Origin: JBBAAS01 sp041658125
GTDB taxonomy: Bacteria; Patescibacteriota; Microgenomatia; UBA12405
Reading direction: 5' to 3'
Assembly: GCA_041658125.1 (NCBI GenBank)
Contig: JBBAAS010000001.1
Location: 1-64,000, forward strand
Length of the DNA stretch: 64,000 nucleotides
The translations under genes and the position numbers were made by a program. This document shows, in pieces, positions 43,108-52,229 of this stretch (the first letter of the stretch is position 1; each line of letters starts with the position of its first letter). Below the pieces are notes generated by a model that made no database searches, was not told where the DNA came from, and worked only from the letters and a program-made list of their open reading frames with translations.

Positions 43108-44553
43108 ATGGATAATAAAAATAATAATAGAGTTTATTTACTTTATCCTCCTATTTCAAAGAAAGAAAGATACTCGTCGGATTTGGGTAGTGCGGGAGGA
43201 GAACAAATTCCCTTGGGAATTTTTTGTTTGGCTGCTTATTTAAGAGAAAAAGGGTATGAAATGGCGGTTACTGATGGAGAGTCTGAAAAATTAACGACAA
43301 AACAAATAACAAGACAAATTAAAAAATTTGATCCATTTGTAGTTGGAATAAGTTCGACTACGGTTGCTTTTCACAGGGCGTTGGAAATGGCGAAATTAAT
43401 AAAGAAAAAGTTTCCTAAAGTAATAATTTTAATTGGGGGTCCTCACGTAACATCAAATTATAAGGATGCTTTATCATTTGGTGTATTTGATTATGGTGTT
43501 TTAAGGGAAGGTGAAATCACAACAGTTGAATTGTTAAAGACCATAAAGGGCAAGGGTAAAATTGAAGAAGTAAAAGGAATAGCTTATAAAAAAGATGGAA
43601 AAGTTATTGTTAATGAACCCAGAGAGTACATTAAAAACTTAGATGAATTGCCGTTTCCCGCATATGATTTGATTGAGGATATAAATTTATATACACCTGA
43701 TTTGTCAAATTATATGTCAACGCCGGTGGTTAATATTATGACAAGTCGCGGTTGTCCGAATCAGTGTACTTTTTGTGATAGAGCTGTATTTGGTCAGTTT
43801 TATAGAGAAATGTCGGCAGAAAGAGTAGTAGAATTAATAAAATATTTAGTGGAAAGATATAAAGTTCGAGAGATCGATTTTGTTGATGATACTTTCTTGA
43901 TTAATAAATTACGATTTAAAAAAATCTTTCGATTACTAAAGGAAGAAGGAATTAAATTTTACTGGACATGTACAAGTAGAGTTAACGTTGTCGATTACGA
44001 GATTTTGAAATTGGCTAAAGAAACCGGTTGTTGGCACATTGCTTTTGGAATTGAGTCGGGTGACGAGGGTATTTTGAAACTGATTAAAAAGAATATTACT
44101 ATGGAACAAGTGAGAAAGGCGTTGGGATGGTGTAAAGAACTTGGGATTAAGAGTAAGGGTTACTTTATTGTAGGCCATCCAGGCGATACTTTGGAAACAA
44201 TAAATAAAACAATTAAATTGGCTTATAACTTGCCTTTAGATGATATATTAGTAACCATAAATACGCCAATTCCGGGGTCACCCCAATATTATTTTATTAA
44301 GGAATATGGGGATTTTGATGAGTCTGATTGGTCTAAATTCAATTGTTGGAGGCCGGTGTTTATTCCTAAGGGATTAACGAAAGAAATACTTTTGAAAAAA
44401 CAAAGGGAAATGTATCGAAAGTTTTATGTAAGGCCAAGAATTATATGGCGATATTTAAGGGGTACCTTGGGTCGAGGTGGGATGAAGAGGTTAAAATCAT
44501 TAATGGGAGCGGCTAAATATCTGATGTCTAAACCGAACCTGGAGGGTTTATAA
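43108..44553 (+). CDS. B12-binding-domain radical SAM protein
   Basis: A 481-residue enzyme. The N-terminal domain has VYLLYPP, GEQIPLGIFCLAAYLRE, VVGISSTTVAF and ILIGGPHVTS; the core has TSRGCPNQCTFC with C216/C220/C223, IDFVDDTFLI, and AFGIESGDEGIL. It is a paralogue in plan of the genes at 40501 and 57414. The C-terminal ~100 residues are basic (RPRIIWRYLRG) and may bind membrane or tRNA-like polyanion. Substrate unknown. Twelve bases precede the large membrane protein. Confidence 0.9.
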   Translation: MDNKNNNRVYLLYPPISKKERYSSDLGSAGGEQIPLGIFCLAAYLREKGYEMAVTDGESEKLTTKQITRQIKKFDPFVVGISSTTVAFHRALEMAKLIKKKFPKVIILIGGPHVTSNYKDALSFGVFDYGVLREGEITTVELLKTIKGKGKIEEVKGIAYKKDGKVIVNEPREYIKNLDELPFPAYDLIEDINLYTPDLSNYMSTPVVNIMTSRGCPNQCTFCDRAVFGQFYREMSAERVVELIKYLVERYKVREIDFVDDTFLINKLRFKKIFRLLKEEGIKFYWTCTSRVNVVDYEILKLAKETGCWHIAFGIESGDEGILKLIKKNITMEQVRKALGWCKELGIKSKGYFIVGHPGDTLETINKTIKLAYNLPLDDILVTINTPIPGSPQYYFIKEYGDFDESDWSKFNCWRPVFIPKGLTKEILLKKQREMYRKFYVRPRIIWRYLRGTLGRGGMKRLKSLMGAAKYLMSKPNLEGL

Positions 44554-44565
44554 CCGTAAGTTTAT

Positions 44566-46470
44566 ATGAATTTAGGTATTTATTTAGTTCCAATTGTATT
44601 TTTTTTGAAGCTTGGTTTAGTTGCGTTGGTATTTAGCCTTCCTTTAATTATTGATAGATTAAAGAAAAATCTTTCCGTAGACTTAATCTTAGTTTATTTA
44701 TTTGGTCAAGCAAATTTAATATTATCGATTTTTATATACAATAGTATTAATTATTTTTGGGATATCAGAAAAATAAGCATTGTTGTTTTTTCTATTGTAG
44801 TTTTGGTTGTGGAGTCAATACTTGTGTTTATTCTTAATAAGAAAGAGTATCTTGCCGAGAAAAAAAGGTTTGTTTTTGGAGATAATTGGAAGTGGTTTAT
44901 CATCATTTTTATGATAGTTACAATTTTTTATGGATGGATAAATTCTTTATATTTTGACCGGCAAGAGAATAAAATATTTAATCCAGGGTATGGGATAAAC
45001 CATGATTATATTGTTGTTTTGGGAACGTCAAAGGCGTTTTTTAAATATACTAAGGATAGTAGCCTTTTGATAAGGGATTTGTATTATCATTGTTATGAAG
45101 CGGGTTATCCGTGTGGCGGAACACATATAAGTGCTTATTTCTCAGATTTATTTAAAACAGATGTTTACCTTGTTTACCAACGGATTCTAACTTGGTTGTC
45201 TGTGTCGACAATATTTGTGATTAATTATTTTCTTGTGAAATTTTTTCGGAAGGGAAATTTACTTTCCAATATAGTATTAATTTTGGTCTCAGTTGCCAGC
45301 GTATTTAATTTTTTGTCAATGAGTTTCATAGATGCATCAGTTTTTGGTTCCACTGCAGTAATACCCTTTTTATTTTTATCCATATTTCTGACATTACAGT
45401 ATATTAAAGAAAAGAAAAATATATACCTATTGCTAATTTTTATAGTTTTGGTAGACATGGTTTATATTTATACCTATTTTGGTGGTATTTATTATTTATT
45501 ATTTTTGGCGACGGCTCTCATAATTTATCGGAGAAAATTTTGGGAAGGCTGGAAAATGGTGAAAATAATTGCTTTACTTTTAATAGCATTTATTTTACCT
45601 CTAAATCTGCTTCCAGCAATAAAATTTTTAACAAAACAAGTTGAGTCTCCAGTGAAGGAGGTAAGCTTGTTTAAAGGGATGAATGGTAATATGGCCGGTT
45701 TTAATAATCCGATGACTGCTTTTTCAATATGGACATCAAACGCAGATTATAGGTTCTATGAAGCAAATTATTATAATACATGGTTGTTTTTTACATTAAT
45801 GGCACCGATTATCTTTTTTTTGTTGGTCTCAGAAAAAGATAAAATTATGCTTAATAAAGAAATATTAGTGATCGCATTACCTTTTGCGATAATGATTGGA
45901 GTTGGTTTTTGGATAACCAAGTCTTCTTATCAAAGTGGGAAGGCTTTACATTGGTGGTCTGATATCTGGCCTTTAATTTTTTATTTATTGCTTTATAAAT
46001 CACTTTTAGATAAAAGGATTGTAATAAGATTATTAGTATTTTCATACTGTTTGATATTTTTTTACTACTCTTTTAAGAGTGCTGTTTTTGCTAGTTCATA
46101 TTTTGGTAAACCGATTGTGAAGAGTAATTATGAACTTATGAATTTGGAGCCTGAATTATGTAAAGATGACAGTAAACTTTTATTTTTAGGTAGAGATGAG
46201 ATGTCTAAATATTTTTTAGATACCTGTAAAAACATAACTTTTTATTATGACAGGTTTGATAATAATGCCGCTTTCTGGGAGATTATAGCATTAAATAAAC
46301 TTATTAGTTTGGATCAGAAATGTGAAAATAATAGTTTGAGTTTAACGAAGATTGATTATAGTAGTTATAATGAAGTGTTAGTTGATAAGTGTTTTAAATT
46401 TAATAATCCATCGTATGTAATTGAAAAAGAATATGAAAACTACAACTTATGGAAACTTAAAAGCTTATGA
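44566..46470 (+). CDS. large polytopic membrane protein of unknown function
   Basis: 634 residues with roughly 12 membrane helices and a C-terminal soluble domain (about 530-634, LLFLGRDEMSKYFLDTC...). An outer loop after helix 4 has FNPGYGINHDYIVVLGTSKAF and GYPCGGTHISAYFSDLFK, which may be the catalytic face of a GT-C-like enzyme, but no family is recognised. Helices such as YIYTYFGGIYYLLFLATALIIY are very aromatic. AT content is visibly higher than in the minus-strand operons. It is coupled (ATGA) to a methyltransferase gene, so the two probably act on the same surface molecule. Confidence 0.7.
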   Translation: MNLGIYLVPIVFFLKLGLVALVFSLPLIIDRLKKNLSVDLILVYLFGQANLILSIFIYNSINYFWDIRKISIVVFSIVVLVVESILVFILNKKEYLAEKKRFVFGDNWKWFIIIFMIVTIFYGWINSLYFDRQENKIFNPGYGINHDYIVVLGTSKAFFKYTKDSSLLIRDLYYHCYEAGYPCGGTHISAYFSDLFKTDVYLVYQRILTWLSVSTIFVINYFLVKFFRKGNLLSNIVLILVSVASVFNFLSMSFIDASVFGSTAVIPFLFLSIFLTLQYIKEKKNIYLLLIFIVLVDMVYIYTYFGGIYYLLFLATALIIYRRKFWEGWKMVKIIALLLIAFILPLNLLPAIKFLTKQVESPVKEVSLFKGMNGNMAGFNNPMTAFSIWTSNADYRFYEANYYNTWLFFTLMAPIIFFLLVSEKDKIMLNKEILVIALPFAIMIGVGFWITKSSYQSGKALHWWSDIWPLIFYLLLYKSLLDKRIVIRLLVFSYCLIFFYYSFKSAVFASSYFGKPIVKSNYELMNLEPELCKDDSKLLFLGRDEMSKYFLDTCKNITFYYDRFDNNAAFWEIIALNKLISLDQKCENNSLSLTKIDYSSYNEVLVDKCFKFNNPSYVIEKEYENYNLWKLKSL

Positions 46471-47270
46471 TTTCAATACCATTTCTTTCTAAGAAAGCCA
46501 GTATTCCTTTTCCCCCTTTGGGTATGAGGGAGCTAGTTGGACCAATCAATACCAGCGATTTTGATAACCCTGAAGGGAAATTAATCTACCCTTATTTTAA
46601 AGCGAAAGATTATAAAAAAGTTTTTGATTTTGGGTGTGGTTGCGGGCGGTTGGCTAGGCAATTACTTATGCAAGAGCCTGTTCCTAATAAATATACGGGA
46701 ATTGATCTCCATCTAGGGATGATCAATTGGTGTATCACTAACTTGTCACCCTGTAATAAAAATTTTAAATTTATCCATTACGATGTTTATTATAAAGCCT
46801 TTAACCCTACCGGCTCATCAAAATTGTTACCTTTTCCGGTTGAACACAATCAATATACTCTAGCTCTTGCGCACTCTGTTTTTACTCATCTGATTGAAAA
46901 GGAAGTCGACTTTTATTTAACAGAAATTACTAATGTCTTATGTGACCATGGGGTCTTTTTTGCCAGTTGGTTTCTTTTTGAAAAAAAATATTTTCCGATG
47001 ATGCAGGAATTTCAAAATTCTCTTTATATTAACCTAGATGATCCTACTAACGCTGTTATTTATGACAAAAATTGGCTTTTAGATATCTATTCTAAACACG
47101 GTTTATCTATCGAGATTATTAAACCTCCCGGTGCTCGAGGTTTCCAATGGGTTGTTGTTGCCCGTAAGATTAATAGAAAACACCAGACGATTTTCCCTCA
47201 AGACGATGCCCCTATCGGTATAGTCCGAGCGTCATTACTTAAAAAAGAACCCTACAAAATTGGTTTATAG
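46467..47270 (+). CDS. class I SAM-dependent methyltransferase
   Basis: A 267-residue enzyme. SAM motif I is VFDFGCGCGRLARQL (about 53-67), the acidic loop YTGIDLHLGM follows, and motif IV is LALAHSVFTHL. The pattern is that of Methyltransf_25/12 enzymes of glycan clusters. Its codon and base use differ from the AT- and purine-rich plus-strand genes just upstream, with stretches richer in C, which may mean a different history. It is the last gene of the plus-strand run and converges with the 909-residue fusion gene across 36 bases. Confidence 0.88.
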   Translation: MISIPFLSKKASIPFPPLGMRELVGPINTSDFDNPEGKLIYPYFKAKDYKKVFDFGCGCGRLARQLLMQEPVPNKYTGIDLHLGMINWCITNLSPCNKNFKFIHYDVYYKAFNPTGSSKLLPFPVEHNQYTLALAHSVFTHLIEKEVDFYLTEITNVLCDHGVFFASWFLFEKKYFPMMQEFQNSLYINLDDPTNAVIYDKNWLLDIYSKHGLSIEIIKPPGARGFQWVVVARKINRKHQTIFPQDDAPIGIVRASLLKKEPYKIGL

Positions 47271-47306
47271 AGAATATTTTTATCGGTTCCTTAATAAATC
47301 CATTTA

Positions 47307-50036
47307 TCAGAAAAGTTTGTTGATAATATCAAGCCGTTGTTTGATAAGGTTGCCAATTCTTTCTGGGGAGAAATAAGCAGTAACTTCTTCTTTACTTCGT
47401 TTGAGAATAGTATTTAGTTCGGGAGTAGGAAGGTGATAAATTTTATCCATTAGGAAAGAAGCGTGATCTACGTCCGGATCAGCCCAGGTGGTTCCAGCGG
47501 GATATGGTCCAATGTCTTTAGTGAGTATGTATGGAACATGATTAACAAGAAATGTATTTGAATTAGTTTCAAAATCGGTATTACCACTAAAATTAGTAAC
47601 AATAACAGGTTTACCCATCATGTGGGCGTTGATTAAAGGAATTCCCAATCCTTCGGCTCGATGTAAACTGATATAACAATCACAACTTTTCATAAGTGAA
47701 ATCATTTCTTTTGAGGAGATATAACTGTCAATTAAGTGAATTTGACTATTATCACCAATTTCATTTTTAATTTTGTTAAATATTTCGCTGGTCGCCAACT
47801 TCGTTGTTTTAATTAGTAATTGGGTGTGTTTATTATTTACGGAAAATTGTTTGAAAGCTTTAATAAGAGCAAAAGGATTTTTTCTTTGCCAAAACGAAGC
47901 GGAGTCAAAAATGTTTAAAAAAATAAAGTCCTGGGGGGAAGTTTTTATTTTATATTTGGCAAAGTCGAATCTGGGGATAGTTGAAGTTAACGGAAGGGTA
48001 AATGAAGGTGGTATACAGATAACCGGTTTAGGAGATTTTAGACTTATGGCTTTTTGGACGTATGACGTGGCTGTCCAGATTTCATTTACTGGTTCAAAGT
48101 TGGGAGAGTAAAGGTCGGGAAAGATATCTGATTCCCAGTACCAATAGCCTATATTGTATTTAAATTTAATATATTTAGTATGGAGTTGATTCTCGACAAC
48201 GGATTTTATTTGATCAGCATTTACACAAATAAGATTTATGGGATGGTTTGATTTGTTGGTAAATTGGTTTTTTAAAGTCTTATTATCTCTTCTAAGCCAT
48301 GGTTGTTCAATATTATTGAGATTTATGGGTATTTGGGACGATTCAAGAGCTTTTATGATGCCTCTGGCTGATTCCCCTACTCCGCTTTCGGTATCTAAAT
48401 AACCTGAAATGTTACAACCAAGATTGCTGACCAGAGGAAATTGTTTTGAAGGCTTGTTGTTTTTGTAAAGTGAACGAAAAATTTTAGTTTTGGAGAGATA
48501 CTTATCTAAATAAAGAAACTTAAGAGAAAGAGTAGCTAAGTATAAATAGTAAGGTAGTATAGGGTTAAATAATAATTTACCGTGCTTGTAGTAAAATTCT
48601 TGACTTTTAAAAAGTCTGATGAGTAATAGATTACGAGAAGCATTGTAATTATTTAAATCTTTTAGGTTTTTATTATAACCGTTGGTATCGGGATTGCGAT
48701 GGAGAATAATTTTGTAACTATTAACAACAAAGTCCGAATTGTTTTTATTCCTTTTATCGGCTTCAAGGGCAAAAATAGTTTGGATGGTCGGGATGGGAAT
48801 ATTTTTATTAAAAAAAGTCTTAAGCGGACCATTATGAAGTTTATTTTGGTTGTTAATAAAATTCTCCGGTGTATTATAAATTGATTTACCATAACTTAGC
48901 GACCAATTTATATAGGAGTTTAGAAGTTGAAGATTATAAGGTTGTTCCAAAGGGAACTCTTTATGGATTTCGCTAATGGATTCATTTAATAATAAAAAGT
49001 AATTGAGTACTTTTGTATTATCGGGAACAAGGACAATTTTGGAAAGGCAAGCAAAAAATGAATTTTTTGATTTCGTATCAAAAAGGCTAGAAAATTTATC
49101 GTTCCCTGTTGAAATAATATGGCGATAAATATCTTTTATTTGAGAGGTAATTTCGACACCATTATCAAAACATTGATAGGGGTAATGGTAGTTTTTTATT
49201 TCCGGATGAAGATTATTATAGTATGTAATTTGTTTGGCATAGTCCTGGAAAAGTTTATTATAAGGGCCAATATTATCCAAAGTAAAACGGTCTTGGTGTT
49301 TAGATAAAATACTTTTTTCGGGAACAAAACCGCTGAAGTGAAAGAAATAAATATCATTCGGTGAAATTGTTCTGATATATTCATGAAGGTTCCAATAGGC
49401 AGTGTCGTATCCTTTATCCCTCAAAATATAAGTGTTAAGGAAACTTGGAGCAAAATCCATCCATTTTTGGTCGGTAAACATAAAATTATCGATATCGGAA
49501 TAGGCATAGTTTTTTAGTTTATCGGCCCACCACTTTAGGAAAGTAGAAACACTAGTAGAGTTTCTAAAAGCGGCAAATCCGAGATTGTAATAGCCACAAC
49601 CCATGAAGTCCCATTCATTTGGTCTTTTTTTGTCGTTAGTAGGTTTTGTTCGATGGGGAATAATTACACATTCATGATTGTCTAGCTCTTCTAAAATTTT
49701 ATCGATCTTCTTATAGAAGCAAATATCCGGATCAATGTATAAAACTTTTTGAGCATCATATTTTTTAAACAACCAACTAAATATGAAGGGTTTAACCGCA
49801 GTGGCTAGTTCCATGAGGCTATATTTAAAACACAGTTCTTTGAAATCACTTATGTTGTCGACTTTAGAGATTGGTACAGCTTGATAATTAGGTGATGTTA
49901 TACAGTCGTCATCAATAAAAAAAACTAAAAATTTGTGATCCGGATGGTATTTTTTATAGCTTTTTGCCAATATTTCGGCTTGAGGATAATAATTCCTGGC
50001 GATGATGGTAAAAGCTAATATTTTTGATTTGTTCAT
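47307..50036 (-). CDS. three-domain glycosyltransferase: GT8-like, DUF4214, GT4
   Basis: A 909-residue fusion. Residues 1-270 are a GT-A fold of GT8-like type with KVLYIDPDICF (DxD at 102-104), GCGYYNLGFAAFR and HFSGF. Residues about 433-482 are DUF4214 (SYKIILHRNPDTNGY, then SRNLLLIRLFKSQEF), a module found in surface-layer and glycan enzymes. Residues about 537-909 are a GT4 enzyme: GCNISGYLDTESGVGESARG, NIFDSASFWQRKNPFALIKAF, SLHRAEGLGIPLINAHMMG. Two catalytic sites in one chain could add successive sugars. Coupled (ATGA) to the FkbM gene. Confidence 0.88.
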   Translation of the reverse strand: MNKSKILAFTIIARNYYPQAEILAKSYKKYHPDHKFLVFFIDDDCITSPNYQAVPISKVDNISDFKELCFKYSLMELATAVKPFIFSWLFKKYDAQKVLYIDPDICFYKKIDKILEELDNHECVIIPHRTKPTNDKKRPNEWDFMGCGYYNLGFAAFRNSTSVSTFLKWWADKLKNYAYSDIDNFMFTDQKWMDFAPSFLNTYILRDKGYDTAYWNLHEYIRTISPNDIYFFHFSGFVPEKSILSKHQDRFTLDNIGPYNKLFQDYAKQITYYNNLHPEIKNYHYPYQCFDNGVEITSQIKDIYRHIISTGNDKFSSLFDTKSKNSFFACLSKIVLVPDNTKVLNYFLLLNESISEIHKEFPLEQPYNLQLLNSYINWSLSYGKSIYNTPENFINNQNKLHNGPLKTFFNKNIPIPTIQTIFALEADKRNKNNSDFVVNSYKIILHRNPDTNGYNKNLKDLNNYNASRNLLLIRLFKSQEFYYKHGKLLFNPILPYYLYLATLSLKFLYLDKYLSKTKIFRSLYKNNKPSKQFPLVSNLGCNISGYLDTESGVGESARGIIKALESSQIPINLNNIEQPWLRRDNKTLKNQFTNKSNHPINLICVNADQIKSVVENQLHTKYIKFKYNIGYWYWESDIFPDLYSPNFEPVNEIWTATSYVQKAISLKSPKPVICIPPSFTLPLTSTIPRFDFAKYKIKTSPQDFIFLNIFDSASFWQRKNPFALIKAFKQFSVNNKHTQLLIKTTKLATSEIFNKIKNEIGDNSQIHLIDSYISSKEMISLMKSCDCYISLHRAEGLGIPLINAHMMGKPVIVTNFSGNTDFETNSNTFLVNHVPYILTKDIGPYPAGTTWADPDVDHASFLMDKIYHLPTPELNTILKRSKEEVTAYFSPERIGNLIKQRLDIINKLF

Positions 50037-51055
50037 TTTTTATTTTTCACTTCTTCGTTTATGAGAGGAGTTGAAATAATTGGGATGGGTAAAGGGTTTT
50101 TGCTTATTAATTCGGAATGTGCTTGGGAAAGTATATGGAATTCTTTTTGAGTCTTTTTAAGTTCATTTTCAATTAAAGAGTATTGACCGGAAAAAGTTTG
50201 ATGTAGCTGTTTTTCTTTTTTTTGAAATTCTAAAGACAGTTGATGATATTGGTCGGAAAATGTCTGATGTAGCTGTTTTTCTTTTTTTTGAAATTCTAAA
50301 AATTGTTGATGGTATTGATAGAGTATGAAGTTATCGCAAACATTGGCTGGTTTATCAAGATACTTTTTAAGACTTTTATATTTAATGTCTAGGTAAAATA
50401 GATTAAGACCATCATCAAGAACTTTAAGATAGTTGTTTCTTGACATAAGTAAATGGCATTTTTGTGGGTGGTTTGTTTCTATTATAATTACTTTTGGCCT
50501 GTATTTTAGCCAATTGTTACTTTTTAATACTTGTTCTTCCAAACCTTCAACATCAACTTTTAAAAAGTCAATTACCTTTGGGAGTGTTAAATGGTCTAAA
50601 ATATTTTCCAAAGTATCGATTTTTACTTTGATATTTTTAAATTTGACTCCATGGGATTTGTGTTTTAAATATAATTGATGCGAAAATGTTGACCACTCTT
50701 TTACTGTCAGACAATTGTAGAAGATTGAAGTTTTTGGTTTTTGACCAATTCCTATATTTAAATTAATATCGTCTTTTCGGACATTGTTAAGTTTTTGAAA
50801 AAAAACGGGATTGGGTTCGATATTAATTCCTTTCCAACCTCTCTGGTGAAAGAGGTGGGTGACTGAATTAATTACTGGATCAGCAGCTCCGATATCGATA
50901 AAAAAACCGGAACTGTTTTGGAAAAAAGCCCGATTGAGAACTATATCTTCGCCATTTTGAGCGTAAGAAATTATCTGTTTTGTTGATCGATTAAAATTAT
51001 GAAGGTATTCATCATCTTGATTTTTATTTATATTACGGGGATATTTTGAAGACAT
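50033..51055 (-). CDS. FkbM-family methyltransferase with C-terminal coiled coil
   Basis: 340 residues. The FkbM domain (about 25-235) has YAQNGEDIVLNRAF, FIDIGAADPV, GINIEPNPVFFQKL and FLKVDVEGLEEQV. FkbM enzymes O-methylate sugars and other alcohols. Residues about 236-320 are a Glu/Gln/Lys-rich coiled coil holding a near-perfect 22-residue duplication (EFQKKEKQLHQTF twice). Such a tail is reminiscent of chain-terminating O-antigen enzymes, where a coiled coil measures chain length, as in WbdD; this is analogy only. It sits next to the Wzm/Wzt-like exporter genes. Confidence 0.88.
   Translation of the reverse strand: MSSKYPRNINKNQDDEYLHNFNRSTKQIISYAQNGEDIVLNRAFFQNSSGFFIDIGAADPVINSVTHLFHQRGWKGINIEPNPVFFQKLNNVRKDDINLNIGIGQKPKTSIFYNCLTVKEWSTFSHQLYLKHKSHGVKFKNIKVKIDTLENILDHLTLPKVIDFLKVDVEGLEEQVLKSNNWLKYRPKVIIIETNHPQKCHLLMSRNNYLKVLDDGLNLFYLDIKYKSLKKYLDKPANVCDNFILYQYHQQFLEFQKKEKQLHQTFSDQYHQLSLEFQKKEKQLHQTFSGQYSLIENELKKTQKEFHILSQAHSELISKNPLPIPIISTPLINEEVKNKK
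50185..50316. repeat. 66-bp tandem duplication inside the FkbM gene
   Basis: Two adjacent 66-base units, 50185-50250 and 50251-50316, share a perfectly identical 34-base core (50201-50234 and 50267-50300) and differ mainly outside it. Each encodes 22 residues of coiled coil, so the duplication keeps frame. The strong identity at DNA level points to a recent event. Confidence 0.85.
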
Positions 51056-51059
51056 AAAA

Positions 51060-52229
51060 TTATTTTATTAAAAGATTTAATTGAGAAGAAAACGTATCAT
51101 AATTGATGGAACTGAAGATAGTATACTGTTTGAGTATGTTTTTTACAAAGAATTTTTTAAATAGATGTTGATCAATTTGTTTGTCAAACGAAGGGATAGT
51201 GGGTGAAAGGTCATAAAATGCGGAGGATTGGTTGACAATGATGGGGGTACCGTAGTAAATTGCTTCAAAGTTAACGATTCCCAAACTTTCTTCAATTGAA
51301 GGGTTAATAAAGATATCGATTTGGGAATAAATTTTGGCTTTATCGGATTCGGGGAAATTATAAATAATTTTTAGTTTGTTGGATTTTAAATAGGATTCGA
51401 AGTATTTTTCAATTTCGGACGAACTGCTGGTTTTGGCGCCAGCAAAAAGAACTTGGTAGCCGGCATCGAGAAGATCTTTAAAGATATAAAGATTTTTTCT
51501 CGGGCAAATTTGGCCGACATAACCGATAATGGGTTTAGAAAAATTATATTTTCTTTTGGTGTTTATTTTGGCTTGTTTTTGTACTTGGTTAATGGTAAAC
51601 GGACAATAGGTATTGATTATAGTTTTTGACTCTATTATTTGATAATTTTTTATAATTTGTTGTTTTTCGAAATTTGTCAGAAAAATAATTTTGGAGGCAT
51701 AGTCAAAAGCTTTTTGAAAAAAGGGAGAGTGATTGTAGTAAGAAACGTTGTGATAGGCAGGCAGAACAATGAGAGGTTTTTGATATTTTTTGGCAAAAAC
51801 GTAGGCGTCGTAGATGGACTTGGTAGGCATACCAAAACCCATGATGATGTCTGATTTTTTGATAATGTCGATATCTTGTGGGGTATATTGAAGTATCGGG
51901 CCGAAAAAGAATGGAGAGAAAATACCGAACTTGGTGACAAAACGGTGAAGAAATTTGTTAGCAAACCTTTGGGTTTGACGGTGAAGCGAAAGACGATGGA
52001 TGTGTGAGAGCTTTAGCGCGTTGGGGCCGGAGCGCGTTTCGGTGTTGGAGTCAATATAGTTGGAGAAAGTTTTGTAGCTATCCAAAGTTAAACCTTGGCC
52101 GGTGAAAACATGAACGGTAAATTTTTGATCAAGAATTTTTTTGATTTCACCGACGAGATATTCGACACCGCCTTTGGCCGGGGGAAAACAATGGACAAAA
52201 ATGGAGATAACGGGCTTAGGGGTGGTCAT
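51060..52229 (-). CDS. glycosyltransferase family 4 (GT-B)
   Basis: From the ATG at 52229, 389 residues. The N-terminal SIFVHCFPPAKGGVEYLVG has the GGVE acceptor loop. The donor domain has IGYVGQICPRKNLYIFKDLL, VLFAGAKTSSS and the FINPSIEESLGIVNFEAIYYGTPIIV (E-x7-E) motif. An earlier ATG at 52265 would enlarge the overlap with the ABC ATPase gene from 14 to 50 bases. It lies between the exporter and the FkbM gene and may finish the exported chain. Confidence 0.88.
   Translation of the reverse strand: MTTPKPVISIFVHCFPPAKGGVEYLVGEIKKILDQKFTVHVFTGQGLTLDSYKTFSNYIDSNTETRSGPNALKLSHIHRLSLHRQTQRFANKFLHRFVTKFGIFSPFFFGPILQYTPQDIDIIKKSDIIMGFGMPTKSIYDAYVFAKKYQKPLIVLPAYHNVSYYNHSPFFQKAFDYASKIIFLTNFEKQQIIKNYQIIESKTIINTYCPFTINQVQKQAKINTKRKYNFSKPIIGYVGQICPRKNLYIFKDLLDAGYQVLFAGAKTSSSSEIEKYFESYLKSNKLKIIYNFPESDKAKIYSQIDIFINPSIEESLGIVNFEAIYYGTPIIVNQSSAFYDLSPTIPSFDKQIDQHLFKKFFVKNILKQYTIFSSINYDTFSSQLNLLIK

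Noticed and set aside
46467..47270. Possible inverted base skew of the methyltransferase gene suggesting recent inversion.
   Set aside because: A hand count over a few lines showed C above G in one part and G above C in others, so the signal is not consistent along the gene.
47271..47306. A possible intrinsic terminator between the convergent genes.
   Set aside because: No GC-rich hairpin followed by a T-run could be found in the 36-base gap.
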